NCBI GenBank assembly: GCA_934457145.1
Contig: CAKSHP010000042.1
Location: 1 to 10,954, forward strand
DNA length: 10,954 nucleotides
Origin: an uncultured Clostridia bacterium
GTDB lineage: Bacteria; Bacillota; Clostridia; UBA1381; UMGS1253
Direction: 5' to 3'
Made by a program: the position numbers and the translations under genes. This document shows, one piece after another, positions 1 through 6,549 of this stretch (position 1 is the stretch's first letter; the number at the start of each line of letters is the position of its first letter). The notes below the pieces were generated by a model. The model was not told the DNA's origin. It searched no databases and saw only the letters and a list, made by a program, of their open reading frames with translations.

Positions 1-1
1 G

Positions 2-1261
2 GCGATTGCAATTCCGGCTCTGGCGATAGGGCAGTTTGTGTTTATAAGGCTCGGTTTTCCGCGTTTTGAAAAGATGCAAAAGAAAATCGACTCTTTAAAC
101 ACAGGAGTTCAGGAAAACTTAACGAACGTCAGAGTTGTAAAAAGCTTTGTAAGAGAAGATTTTGAACAGGAAAAGTTTAAAAAAGCAAACGGAGAGCTTA
201 AAAATGCGGGAATTTCGGCAATGAACGTTATGATTTTCATTATGCCGGTGATGATGCTTGTTATGAATTTCACATCTATTGCGGTTTTGTGGTTTGGAGG
301 AAATATGGTTGTTGCAAACACAATGTCAATAGGTGATTTAACGGCATTTATAACATATATAACTCAGATACTTATGTCGCTTATGATGCTTACGATGCTT
401 TTTATAACAAGTTCGAGAGCTTTTGCATCGGGCAGACGTATCAAAGAGGCGCTTGAAGAAAAAGAAGATATTGACGATACTCTTGCTGCGCATAAGCAAA
501 AAAGGATTACAAAAGGCGAAATAGAGTTTAAAAATGTTGATTTCAGATACTACAAAGACAGCCCGGAAAAAGTGCTTGACAATATAAGCGTTAAAATCAA
601 AGCGGGGCAGACGGTCGGCGTGGTCGGATCGACGGGTTCGGGAAAGAGCACGCTTGTGTCTTTGATACCGAGACTCTACGATGCAGACAGCGGCGAAATT
701 TTGATTGACGATATAAATGTTAAAGACTACAGTCTTGAGCATTTAAGAGATGCGGTCGGCATGGTTTTGCAAAAAAACGTGCTGTTTTCGGGAACAATTG
801 AAGAAAATCTGCGCTGGGGCGATAAAGACGCAACAGAAGAAGAGATAAAAAAAGCAGCGAAGTATGCTCAGGCAGACGGTTTTGTTGAAAGCTTTACGGA
901 TAAGTATGACACTGTTTTGGGACAGGGGGCATCAAATGTTTCGGGCGGACAAAAACAGAGACTTTGTATTGCGCGCGCCCTTTTGAAAAATCCGAAAATA
1001 TTAATACTTGACGATTCAACGAGCGCTGTTGACAATGCAACGGAGGCGAAAATAAACGAAGCGTTTAAAAACGAGCTTTCCGAGTCGACAAAGATTATAA
1101 TCGCGCAGCGCATAAGTTCGGTTATCGGCGCAGACATGATAATTGTTTTAGACGACGGAAAAATCACGGGCGTGGGAACGCATGATTATCTTTTGAAAAA
1201 TAATTTGCAGTATCAGGAAATTTATTATTCACAGGTTGAAAGAAAAGAAGGTGAAAACTGA
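2..1261 (+). CDS. ABC exporter half-transporter, degenerate-site subunit (5' truncated)
   Basis: This is a fused membrane-domain/ATPase subunit of a multidrug-type (ABCB-like) exporter. The frame is open from base 2, so the GTG at 38 is not the true start; the first part of the membrane domain lies outside the window. Numbering from that GTG, residues 60-125 hold hydrophobic transmembrane segments. The ATPase domain starts near 160, with Walker A GSTGSGKST at 197-205, Q-loop Q245, signature VSGGQ at 301-305 and Walker B ILILDD at 321-326. The usual catalytic Glu is Asp (D326) and the switch His is Gln (AQRIS, Q357). These changes are known from the degenerate subunit of heterodimeric exporters such as TM287/288. 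The stop codon overlaps the next gene's ATG by one base, so the two subunits are surely co-translated partners. The substrate cannot be told. Confidence 0.93.
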   Translation, partial: AIAIPALAIGQFVFIRLGFPRFEKMQKKIDSLNTGVQENLTNVRVVKSFVREDFEQEKFKKANGELKNAGISAMNVMIFIMPVMMLVMNFTSIAVLWFGGNMVVANTMSIGDLTAFITYITQILMSLMMLTMLFITSSRAFASGRRIKEALEEKEDIDDTLAAHKQKRITKGEIEFKNVDFRYYKDSPEKVLDNISVKIKAGQTVGVVGSTGSGKSTLVSLIPRLYDADSGEILIDDINVKDYSLEHLRDAVGMVLQKNVLFSGTIEENLRWGDKDATEEEIKKAAKYAQADGFVESFTDKYDTVLGQGASNVSGGQKQRLCIARALLKNPKILILDDSTSAVDNATEAKINEAFKNELSESTKIIIAQRISSVIGADMIIVLDDGKITGVGTHDYLLKNNLQYQEIYYSQVERKEGEN

Positions 1262-3114
1262 TGGCAAGAAATATAGAAGAATTAAGAAAACGCTATAATT
1301 CATCGTCAAAAACGCAAAAAAAGATGATGCACGCAGGACCGCGGGGGCCGAGGGGGGCAGCTGGCGGCGGAGCAAAACCGAAAAACGTCGGTGCGGCGAT
1401 AAAACGCATATTTTCATATATGGGCAAATATAAATTTCTGGTGTATGCAGCGATATTTTTTATGCTGTTAAACACCGGTGCGAGCATGGCGGGGTCTTAT
1501 ATGCTTCGTCCGATAATAAACAACTATATTGCAAAGGGCAGACTTGAAGGGTTTTTATATGCACTTTGTGTGCTTGCGGGTGTTTATATAATAGGTGTTG
1601 CCGGAGCGTTTTTGCAAAATAAGTGCATGATTTATGCTTCGCAAAATGCAATTGAAAAAATAAGAAACGATTTGTTTGAAAAGGTATCAAGTCTGCCGGT
1701 GAGATTTTTTGACACAAATCAAAAAGGCGAAATAATGAGCCGTTTTACAAACGATGTTGACAACGTTGCAACCATGTTTGACCAAACGGTGATAAGCCTT
1801 ATTTCCGGATTTATAACTCTTATCGGAACGCTTGCCATGATGATATACACAAATATATATTTAACGCTTATAACGGTTGTGTTTATACCTTTGTTTATGT
1901 TCGGAGGTCAGGCGATTGCAAAAAAGAGCCGCAAATATTATTCGGCTCAGCAGGCGGCGCTCGGAGCGGTGAACGGGTATATTGAAGAAACTGTTGCGGG
2001 GCAGAAGGTTGTTAAGGTGTTTAACCATGAAGAAGAATGCTGCGAGGAATTTGAGCTTCTAAACGAGGATTTGCGCGACAAGCAGATGTATGCTCAGTTT
2101 TTGGGCGGAATAATGGGACCGGTTATGGGAAATCTAAGCCAGGTAAGCTATGCGGTTACGGCGGGCGTCGGCGGAATTTTATGCATATTAAAAGGCTTTG
2201 ACATAGGCGGACTTACGGTGTTTGTGAATTACGCAAGACAGTTTTCAAGACCGATTAATGAAATATCAATGCAGATGACAACCGTGTTTTCGGCGCTTGC
2301 CGGAGCGGAAAGAGTGTTTTCGCTTATGGATGAGGTGCCTGAGGCGGCAGATGACAAAGACGCTCTTGAACTTAGCGATATGAAAGGATTTGTTGAGGTT
2401 AAAGACGTTACATTCGGCTACAATCCGGATAAGGTTATTTTAAAAAATATTTCGCTTTATGCAAAACCGGGACAAAAGATTGCCTTTGTCGGTTCAACAG
2501 GCGCCGGGAAAACAACAATAACCAATCTGTTAAACAGATTTTACGATATTGACTCCGGCAAGATAACGATTGACGGCATAGATATTAAAAAGATAAAAAG
2601 AGACAGTTTAAGAAAAAATATTGCAATGGTTTTGCAGGATACTCATTTGTTTACCGGAACGGTTATGGAAAACATACGCTACGGCAGACTTGACGCGACT
2701 GACGAAGAAGTTATTTCGGCGGCGAAAACTGCCAGCGCACACAGCTTTATTATGAAGCTTTCAAAAGGATACGACACAATGATTGAGGGCGACGGAGCAA
2801 ACCTTTCTCAGGGACAGCGCCAGCTTTTAAATATTGCGCGCGCGGCGATAAGCAAAGCACCGATTTTGATTTTGGATGAGGCGATGAGTTCGGTTGATAC
2901 AAGAACGGAGTATCTGATTGATAAAGGAATGGATTCACTTATGGCAGACCGCACGACGTTTGTTATAGCGCACCGTCTTTCAACCGTTAGAAATGCAGAC
3001 GCAATAATGGTGCTTGAAAACGGCGAAATAATAGAAAGAGGAACGCATGAGCAGCTTTTGGAACAAAAGGGCAGATATTTTGAGCTTTACACAGGCTTAA
3101 GAGAGCTTAAGTAG
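1261..3114 (+). CDS. ABC exporter half-transporter, catalytic-site subunit
   Basis: This is the full-length partner (617 aa) of the preceding ABC half-transporter. The N-terminal cytoplasmic tail includes a Gly/Pro/Arg-rich stretch (residues 26-40). It is followed by a six-helix exporter membrane domain (about 55-345) and an ATPase domain. Visible motifs are Walker A GSTGAGKTT (411-419), Q459, signature LSQGQ (515-519, LSGGQ expected), Walker B ILILDE with the catalytic E540, and the switch H571 in AHRLST. The consensus Glu and His together with an off-consensus signature complement the defects of the first subunit. In a heterodimer, both kinds of defect would fall in the same ATP site. The start ATG overlaps the upstream stop, and AAGGTG lies about 9 nt before it. 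No clear terminator follows; the ribU promoter begins 18 bp downstream. The substrate is unknown. Confidence 0.95.
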   Translation: MARNIEELRKRYNSSSKTQKKMMHAGPRGPRGAAGGGAKPKNVGAAIKRIFSYMGKYKFLVYAAIFFMLLNTGASMAGSYMLRPIINNYIAKGRLEGFLYALCVLAGVYIIGVAGAFLQNKCMIYASQNAIEKIRNDLFEKVSSLPVRFFDTNQKGEIMSRFTNDVDNVATMFDQTVISLISGFITLIGTLAMMIYTNIYLTLITVVFIPLFMFGGQAIAKKSRKYYSAQQAALGAVNGYIEETVAGQKVVKVFNHEEECCEEFELLNEDLRDKQMYAQFLGGIMGPVMGNLSQVSYAVTAGVGGILCILKGFDIGGLTVFVNYARQFSRPINEISMQMTTVFSALAGAERVFSLMDEVPEAADDKDALELSDMKGFVEVKDVTFGYNPDKVILKNISLYAKPGQKIAFVGSTGAGKTTITNLLNRFYDIDSGKITIDGIDIKKIKRDSLRKNIAMVLQDTHLFTGTVMENIRYGRLDATDEEVISAAKTASAHSFIMKLSKGYDTMIEGDGANLSQGQRQLLNIARAAISKAPILILDEAMSSVDTRTEYLIDKGMDSLMADRTTFVIAHRLSTVRNADAIMVLENGEIIERGTHEQLLEQKGRYFELYTGLRELK

Positions 3115-3132
3115 GCGGTTTTGAAAAAAATA

Positions 3133-3161
3133 TTGACATAGTAAAAAGACGGTGATATAAT
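3133..3161 (+). promoter_or_regulatory. Sigma-A promoter of the ribU operon
   Basis: A consensus -35 TTGACA (3133-3138) and a consensus -10 TATAAT (3156-3161) are separated by exactly 17 bp. The expected transcription start is near 3168-3169, immediately before the first base of the FMN aptamer. The riboswitch therefore forms at the very 5' end of the transcript. A match this close to consensus suggests strong constitutive initiation, with control left to the riboswitch. Confidence 0.92.
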
Positions 3162-3169
3162 TATTGTAT

Positions 3170-3292
3170 AAATTTTGGGGCAGGGTGAAATTCCCTACCG
3201 GTGGTAAAGCCCACGAACAGCAATGCAAAAGCAAAGCTGCCGATTCGGTGAAATTCCGAAGCCGACGGTCAGAGTCCGGAGGAGAAAAATTT
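3170..3292 (+). promoter_or_regulatory. FMN riboswitch (RFN element)
   Basis: This is an FMN-sensing aptamer. Conserved RFN blocks appear in order: GGGGCAGGGTGAAATTCCC with CTACCGG (3177-3201), a GTGG/CCAC helix (3202-3214), a short variable helix, TTCGGTGAAATTCCGAA (3244-3260), and GCCGACGGTCAGAGTCCGGA closing the core. The P1 helix is a perfect 7-bp pairing of AAATTTT (3170-3176) with AAAATTT (3286-3292). FMN binding should stabilise P1. Its 3' strand can instead pair with the downstream terminator, so this is most likely a transcription-attenuating OFF switch. The downstream gene is a riboflavin transporter, the expected target. Confidence 0.97.
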
Positions 3293-3315
3293 ATTTGCTG
3301 TGTTTTTGTTTTTTT

Positions 3316-3347
3316 GGCATCTCAAAATTTTTTGAGGTACCTTTTTT
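3316..3347 (+). terminator. Riboswitch-controlled attenuator terminator
   Basis: The core stem is CTCAAA/TTTGAG with an ATTT loop. It extends outward through GGCAT/GTACC with one mismatch and one wobble, and is followed by TTTTTT (3342-3347). It sits between the FMN aptamer and ribU, where an expression platform is expected. Bases 3325-3332 (AAATTTTT) in the stem-loop are perfectly complementary to 3285-3292, the 3' side of aptamer P1. The terminator and that alternative helix cannot form together. The stem is AT-rich and moderate in strength. The remaining ~90 nt before ribU hold only a small start-codon hairpin. Confidence 0.8.
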
Positions 3348-3411
3348 GTATCAGAGAGTTAAGCCTGATGCGCTTTGATTTTTGATGCCCAAACACTGCA
3401 AAGAGGTTTTG

Positions 3412-3445
3412 TCTCATATGAAAGGAAATGTGATATAATATGAGA
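3412..3445 (+). promoter_or_regulatory. Possible hairpin over the ribU start codon
   Basis: TCTCATAT (3412-3419) and ATATGAGA (3438-3445) are perfect inverted repeats separated by 18 nt. The loop carries the AAAGGA ribosome binding site (3421-3426) and the 3' arm contains the ribU ATG. The SD-to-ATG gap of 13 nt is unusually long. A fold would both tie up the start codon and change that distance. The stem is AU-rich and may be weak. A regulatory role is inference only. Confidence 0.35.
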
Positions 3446-4042
3446 AAAAAAAGCGTTAGAAACTGGTGTGTGTGTGCAATTTTGGCGGCTATGGCGGCAA
3501 TGCTGATGTTCTTTTTTGAATTTCCGCTTCCGTTTTTGCCTCCGTATCTGAAGTTTGATTTCGGAGAGCTTCCGGCGCTTATCGGTTCGTTTGCTTTGGG
3601 ACCTGTTTGGGGAGTGGCGATATGTTTTATAAAAAACTTGATATGCCTGTTTAAAACGAGCACAGCTGGCGTCGGCGAGGCGGCAAATTTTATAATAGGG
3701 GCGCTGTTTGTATTTACGGCGGGGGTTATTTATAAAAAACATAAAACAAAAAAGGGAGCGGCGGCAGCTTCTTTAGCGGCGGCGATTGTTATGAGTGCGG
3801 CAAGCATTGCTGTAAATTATTTTATAACTTATCCGTTTTATGCAAAAGCAATGCTGCCTTATGAGGCAATTGTCGGAATGTACAGCGCAATTTGTCCCGC
3901 GGCAGACAGCGTTATAAAAGGAATTTTGATATTTAACACGCCGTTTACCTTTGCAAAGGGGATAATTATGAGCGTGATAACGATGGCTATATATAAAAGA
4001 ATTTCGCCCGTGATTAAGGGAAACGGCGGAGGAGGAAGGTAA
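3440..4042 (+). CDS. ribU: Riboflavin ECF transporter substrate-binding subunit RibU
   Basis: This is the membrane S component that binds riboflavin and works with a shared ECF energizing module, which is not encoded in this window. The protein has 200 aa, the normal S-component size, with about six hydrophobic helices. Family hallmarks are visible: LKFDFGELPALIGSFALGP (37-55), KTSTAGVGEAANFIIG (72-87) and the NTPFTFAKG motif (166-174) near the C-terminus. The FMN riboswitch directly upstream independently supports riboflavin as substrate. An in-frame TGA at 3431 rules out any nearby upstream start, so ATG 3440 is the start despite its distant AAAGGA SD. The Gly-rich tail (GNGGGGR) is encoded by the bases that form the SD of the next gene, 2 nt downstream. 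Confidence 0.96.
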   Translation: MRKKSVRNWCVCAILAAMAAMLMFFFEFPLPFLPPYLKFDFGELPALIGSFALGPVWGVAICFIKNLICLFKTSTAGVGEAANFIIGALFVFTAGVIYKKHKTKKGAAAASLAAAIVMSAASIAVNYFITYPFYAKAMLPYEAIVGMYSAICPAADSVIKGILIFNTPFTFAKGIIMSVITMAIYKRISPVIKGNGGGGR

Positions 4043-4044
4043 AG

Positions 4045-4881
4045 ATGGAAATCAAATACTTGGGGACGGCTGCTTCGGAAGGAATACCGGCATTGTTTTG
4101 CGATTGCGAAACTTGCAGACGTTCGATGAAACTTGGAGGAAAAAATATCAGAACGAGAAGTCAGGCAATTATAGATAATTCTCTTCTTATAGACTTTCCG
4201 GCAGACACTTATATGCATTTTTTAAAGCATAAAATTCCTATGACGAAAATCAAAACCTGTATTATTACACATTCTCATGAAGATCATTTGTACCCGGATG
4301 AAATAATTATGAGAAAGACAGACTGCTTTGCTCATGTGGACAGCGGAGAAGCGCTGACGTTTTATTGTACTGAAAGCGGATATAATATGCTATGTAAGGT
4401 TACAGAGAAAAATCATATACCGGACCGTGATGTGCGTGTGAAAAAAATTGAACCGTTTGAAGCGTTTGAGACGGAAGGGTATAAGATTACTCCTATGAGA
4501 GCAATTCACGATCCGAAATCCTCGCCCGTTATATTTGCAATAGAAAAAGACGGCAAGAGTATTTTTTATGCAAATGATACGGCACAGATTTGCGAAGAAA
4601 CCATGGATTGTCTGAAAAAATTTAAAAAACCGTTTAATGTTGTTTCCTTTGACTGCACATGGGCAAATAACCCAGATTATGGCGGCGGGCATATGAATTT
4701 TAAACAAAACATAGAGTTTCGTGATGAATTTATAAAATGCGGCATAGCAAATAAAGACACTGTGTTTATTACAAATCATTTTTCGCATAATTCAAAGGAT
4801 GTTGTGTATGATGATTTTTTGAAAATTGCAAATGAATACGGATTTACAGTAGCGTATGACGGCATGGAGATCAAGTTTTAA
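4045..4881 (+). CDS. PhnP-like metallo-beta-lactamase-fold hydrolase
   Basis: This is a 278-aa, cytoplasmic (no signal peptide) MBL-fold enzyme. The N-terminus reads GTAASEGIPALFCDCETC, resembling PhnP-type phosphodiesterases. C19, C21 and C24 would form the extra structural zinc site typical of that group. The catalytic di-metal site is marked by HSHEDH (76-81), and H155, D178 (YANDTA) and H246 (ITNHFSHN) are likely further ligands. PhnP of E. coli opens cyclic phosphate esters, but no C-P lyase genes are present here, so the substrate is unknown. The gene starts 2 nt after ribU with a strong GGAGGAAGG SD inside the ribU 3' end and ends at a terminator. It should therefore be co-transcribed with ribU under the FMN riboswitch. 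A role in flavin-phosphate metabolism is inference from context. Confidence 0.88.
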   Translation: MEIKYLGTAASEGIPALFCDCETCRRSMKLGGKNIRTRSQAIIDNSLLIDFPADTYMHFLKHKIPMTKIKTCIITHSHEDHLYPDEIIMRKTDCFAHVDSGEALTFYCTESGYNMLCKVTEKNHIPDRDVRVKKIEPFEAFETEGYKITPMRAIHDPKSSPVIFAIEKDGKSIFYANDTAQICEETMDCLKKFKKPFNVVSFDCTWANNPDYGGGHMNFKQNIEFRDEFIKCGIANKDTVFITNHFSHNSKDVVYDDFLKIANEYGFTVAYDGMEIKF

Positions 4882-4882
4882 T

Positions 4883-4918
4883 AAAAAACAGCGAACAAAT
4901 TCTGTTCGCTGTTTTTTT
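4883..4918. terminator. Bidirectional Rho-independent terminator
   Basis: A perfect 15-bp stem, AAAAAACAGCGAACA (4883-4897) with TGTTCGCTGTTTTTT (4903-4917), encloses the loop AATTC. On the plus strand it ends in seven T's and on the minus strand in six, so it can end transcription from both sides. It separates the convergent hydrolase gene and the Cys-rich protein gene. The TAA of the latter (4917-4919) lies partly in the T tract. Confidence 0.93.
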
Positions 4919-5444
4919 AGCCTAAAAATTTCATATATTCATCTAAAAGATATGATTGATTTATAACAAACTCTCGGATGTGCGGTTCTTTGGTTAAAAA
5001 TTTGAATATATAAAAAACCGTTTCGCAAAACTTTTCGTTAAAGTCGCCGAGTGTGTATGCTTTTGCCAAAGGACACATACTTTTTGCCCTCGGATCGATT
5101 ATTACGGTTAAAGGAGAGTTTTCCTTCATGTATGGGATTAAGGGAAAAATCCGGCATGACAGCGGCCTTGTATGTCTGTCGCATGTGCCTTTGCAAACGG
5201 CAAGTTTTGCAAAAGTGTTTGCATATTTAAAATCCGAAGAAATAATTTTTATATCGTTTTGATTTTTAAACATCACATCTTCTGCATAATAAAGATACAT
5301 TCCGGCTTGATCTGAAGAATCCAAAGCGTCTGCAAACGTGTCTTTGCAGCAGGCTTTGCCGCACAGACTGCCGCAGTCTACCGGAACGGCAGTGAGATTT
5401 TCGAGCATTTTATATGCCTGAGAGTATATTTTGAAAGGATCCAT
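4917..5444 (-). CDS. Cys-rich putative metal-chelating protein (YkgJ-like)
   Basis: This is a 175-aa cytoplasmic protein with nine cysteines. C24, C28, C32 and C33 form a CxxxCxxxCC cluster near the N-terminus. C84 and C88 precede HTRPLSCRIFPLIPY (91-105), and C124 lies in SMCPLA; C140 is the ninth. The CC cluster plus an RPxxCRxFP motif is the pattern of the YkgJ/UPF0153 family of putative zinc- or iron-sulfur-binding proteins, whose biochemical role is not settled. The ATG overlaps the stop of the upstream kinase gene by one base (TAATG), and GGAGGA lies in that gene's last codons, so the two are translationally coupled. The gene ends within the bidirectional terminator. The family assignment rests on the Cys pattern only. 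Confidence 0.85.
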   Translation of the reverse strand: MDPFKIYSQAYKMLENLTAVPVDCGSLCGKACCKDTFADALDSSDQAGMYLYYAEDVMFKNQNDIKIISSDFKYANTFAKLAVCKGTCDRHTRPLSCRIFPLIPYMKENSPLTVIIDPRAKSMCPLAKAYTLGDFNEKFCETVFYIFKFLTKEPHIREFVINQSYLLDEYMKFLG

Positions 5445-6379
5445 TAAAATTCCTCCACCCGAATTTGTGAAACGTATTTTTTAAAATCGTCAAAGCTTTT
5501 TTTGTCACACGCGCGGTGCGAGACATTTGCCTGAGCGAAAGACGCAGCATATTTAAGACACAAAGAATCGTCAAAGCCGGACATTTTCGAATATATAAAT
5601 CCGCTTAAAAATGCATCGCCTGCGCCGACAGTGTTAAGAACCGGCACATCGCATACGGATACAAAATATGCCTTTTTATTACACACGGCAATTGCTCCGT
5701 CTTTATCAAGAGAAACCAAAACGTTTTTAATTCCGCTTTCGCAAAGCCGCATCGCCGCGTTTTTAATGTCATCTTTGGAGGTGCAGTTTAGGTTAAAGGC
5801 TTCGTTTAGTTCGTTAAGATTCGGTTTTATGGCATATGGCTTTTGTTTGGCTGCTAAAAACAGCGCGTGTTTGCTACAGTCAATAGTGACTTTTGCGCCC
5901 TGCGCTGTGATTATGGAACACAGCTCGCTGTAGAGCGAAGAAAGAACCGGGGATATATTTCCGCTTAGGGCAACATATTCGTTTTGCTGCGCCAAAGTTT
6001 TAAGTTTGGTTTTAAAAACGGCTATGCTTTCATCTGAGGGAACGCCGCAAGGGTAGTTAATATCCGTATATGTTTTGTTTTTTAGATCCACAATTTTATA
6101 ATTTATGCGCACGTCATAGTCTACGGGAACAAAATCGCATATAACATTGCCGTTTTTTAAAGCGGAGGTTATAAAATTGCTTCCATGTCCGCCGATAAAT
6201 CCGGTACAGGTGCTTTTAAGGCCGCAAACCGCAAGATTTAAGGCAACGTTTACCCCTTTTGATCCGGGAGAATCAAAGCCTTCGTTTACTCTGTTTACAT
6301 TATCTAATTTGAAATCGTCTACATAAACGGATCTGTCAATTGCGGGACTTATTGAAACGGCGCAAACTCCTTTTGCCAT
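5444..6379 (-). CDS. PfkB-family sugar kinase, 1-phosphofructokinase-like
   Basis: This is a ribokinase-fold kinase of 311 aa, the usual FruK/LacC size. Visible blocks are SPAIDRSVYVDDF (11-23), VNRVNEG with the sugar-site loop DSPGSKGVNVALNL (36-49, PGGKG usual), GFIGG (60-64), RINYKI (91-96), IKPNLNEL (184-191), VLVSLDKDGA (220-229) and the ATP/catalytic motif NTVGAGDAF (249-257) with base D255. The order and wording fit 1-phosphofructokinase or tagatose-6-phosphate kinase better than ribokinase. The exact sugar phosphate is uncertain because no PTS or fru genes are adjacent. The frame extends upstream to an ATG at 6442, but the ATG at 6379 has GGAG 6 nt before it and matches the family N-terminus, so it is preferred. 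Thirteen cysteines are many for this family. No consensus promoter was found upstream. Confidence 0.9.
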   Translation of the reverse strand: MAKGVCAVSISPAIDRSVYVDDFKLDNVNRVNEGFDSPGSKGVNVALNLAVCGLKSTCTGFIGGHGSNFITSALKNGNVICDFVPVDYDVRINYKIVDLKNKTYTDINYPCGVPSDESIAVFKTKLKTLAQQNEYVALSGNISPVLSSLYSELCSIITAQGAKVTIDCSKHALFLAAKQKPYAIKPNLNELNEAFNLNCTSKDDIKNAAMRLCESGIKNVLVSLDKDGAIAVCNKKAYFVSVCDVPVLNTVGAGDAFLSGFIYSKMSGFDDSLCLKYAASFAQANVSHRACDKKSFDDFKKYVSQIRVEEF

Positions 6380-6408
6380 AAAAATCTCCAATCCGCCGCC
6401 ATGCATCG

Positions 6409-6475
6409 GCACAAACAATAATAAATATTCTCTTATCCGCATGGATAAAACGATAAGAGATTGTTGTTTATGTGC
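6409..6475 (-). repeat. Nested inverted repeats in the kinase leader
   Basis: CTCTTATC (6430-6437) pairs with GATAAGAG (6452-6459). Flanking segments continue the symmetry: AACAAT (6414-6419) with ATTGTT (6460-6465), and GCACA (6409-6413) with TGTGC (6471-6475), leaving a bulge. A second hairpin, TTATCC-GCAT-GGATAA (6433-6448), shares bases with the first and would exclude it. The element lies 30-96 bp upstream of the kinase start on the minus strand. It could be an operator or an RNA switch-like leader. Its function is unknown. Confidence 0.5.
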
Positions 6476-6483
6476 GGTTTTTT

Positions 6484-6530
6484 ACAAAGGCTGACGCGAA
6501 AGCTGTTTCGCGTTAGCCTTTGTGTGTTTT
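6484..6530 (+). terminator. Strong stem-loop, terminator-like only on the plus strand
   Basis: An 18-bp stem, ACAAAGGCTGACGCGAAA (6484-6501) with 6506-6523, has one G-T wobble and a GCTG loop. On the plus strand it is followed by GTGTTTTATTTG and more T-rich sequence. On the minus strand it is followed by AAAAAACC, so it lacks a U tract in the direction of glyA transcription. No plus-strand gene upstream needs it. It may be an intercistronic RNA-stabilising or processing hairpin between glyA and the kinase gene, or a terminator that does not need a good U tract. Confidence 0.5.
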
Positions 6531-6549
6531 ATTTGTTATTTTTTAGTTA

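Noticed and set aside
338..742. Minus-strand open frame of 134 codons within the first ABC gene
   Set aside because: It is a shadow of the exporter coding sequence, with basic low-complexity residues and no supported start.
3096..3111. CTTAAG-AGAG-CTTAAG inverted repeat at the end of the second ABC gene as a terminator
   Set aside because: It lies within the coding end, has only a 6-bp AT-rich stem, and no T tract follows.
3164..3385. Open reading frame of 73 codons over the riboswitch region
   Set aside because: It lies across the FMN aptamer and attenuator, has no ribosome binding site, and its composition is explained by the RNA element.
3385..3438. A 17-codon upstream ORF (ATG at 3385) whose TAA ends 1 nt before the ribU ATG
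   Set aside because: The position would suit a leader peptide, but there is no SD upstream of it and no family resemblance. Probably chance.
6380..6442. Upstream extension of the kinase gene to the ATG at 6442
   Set aside because: The added 21 residues do not fit the kinase family and overlap the inverted repeats. The ATG at 6379 has a good GGAG site.
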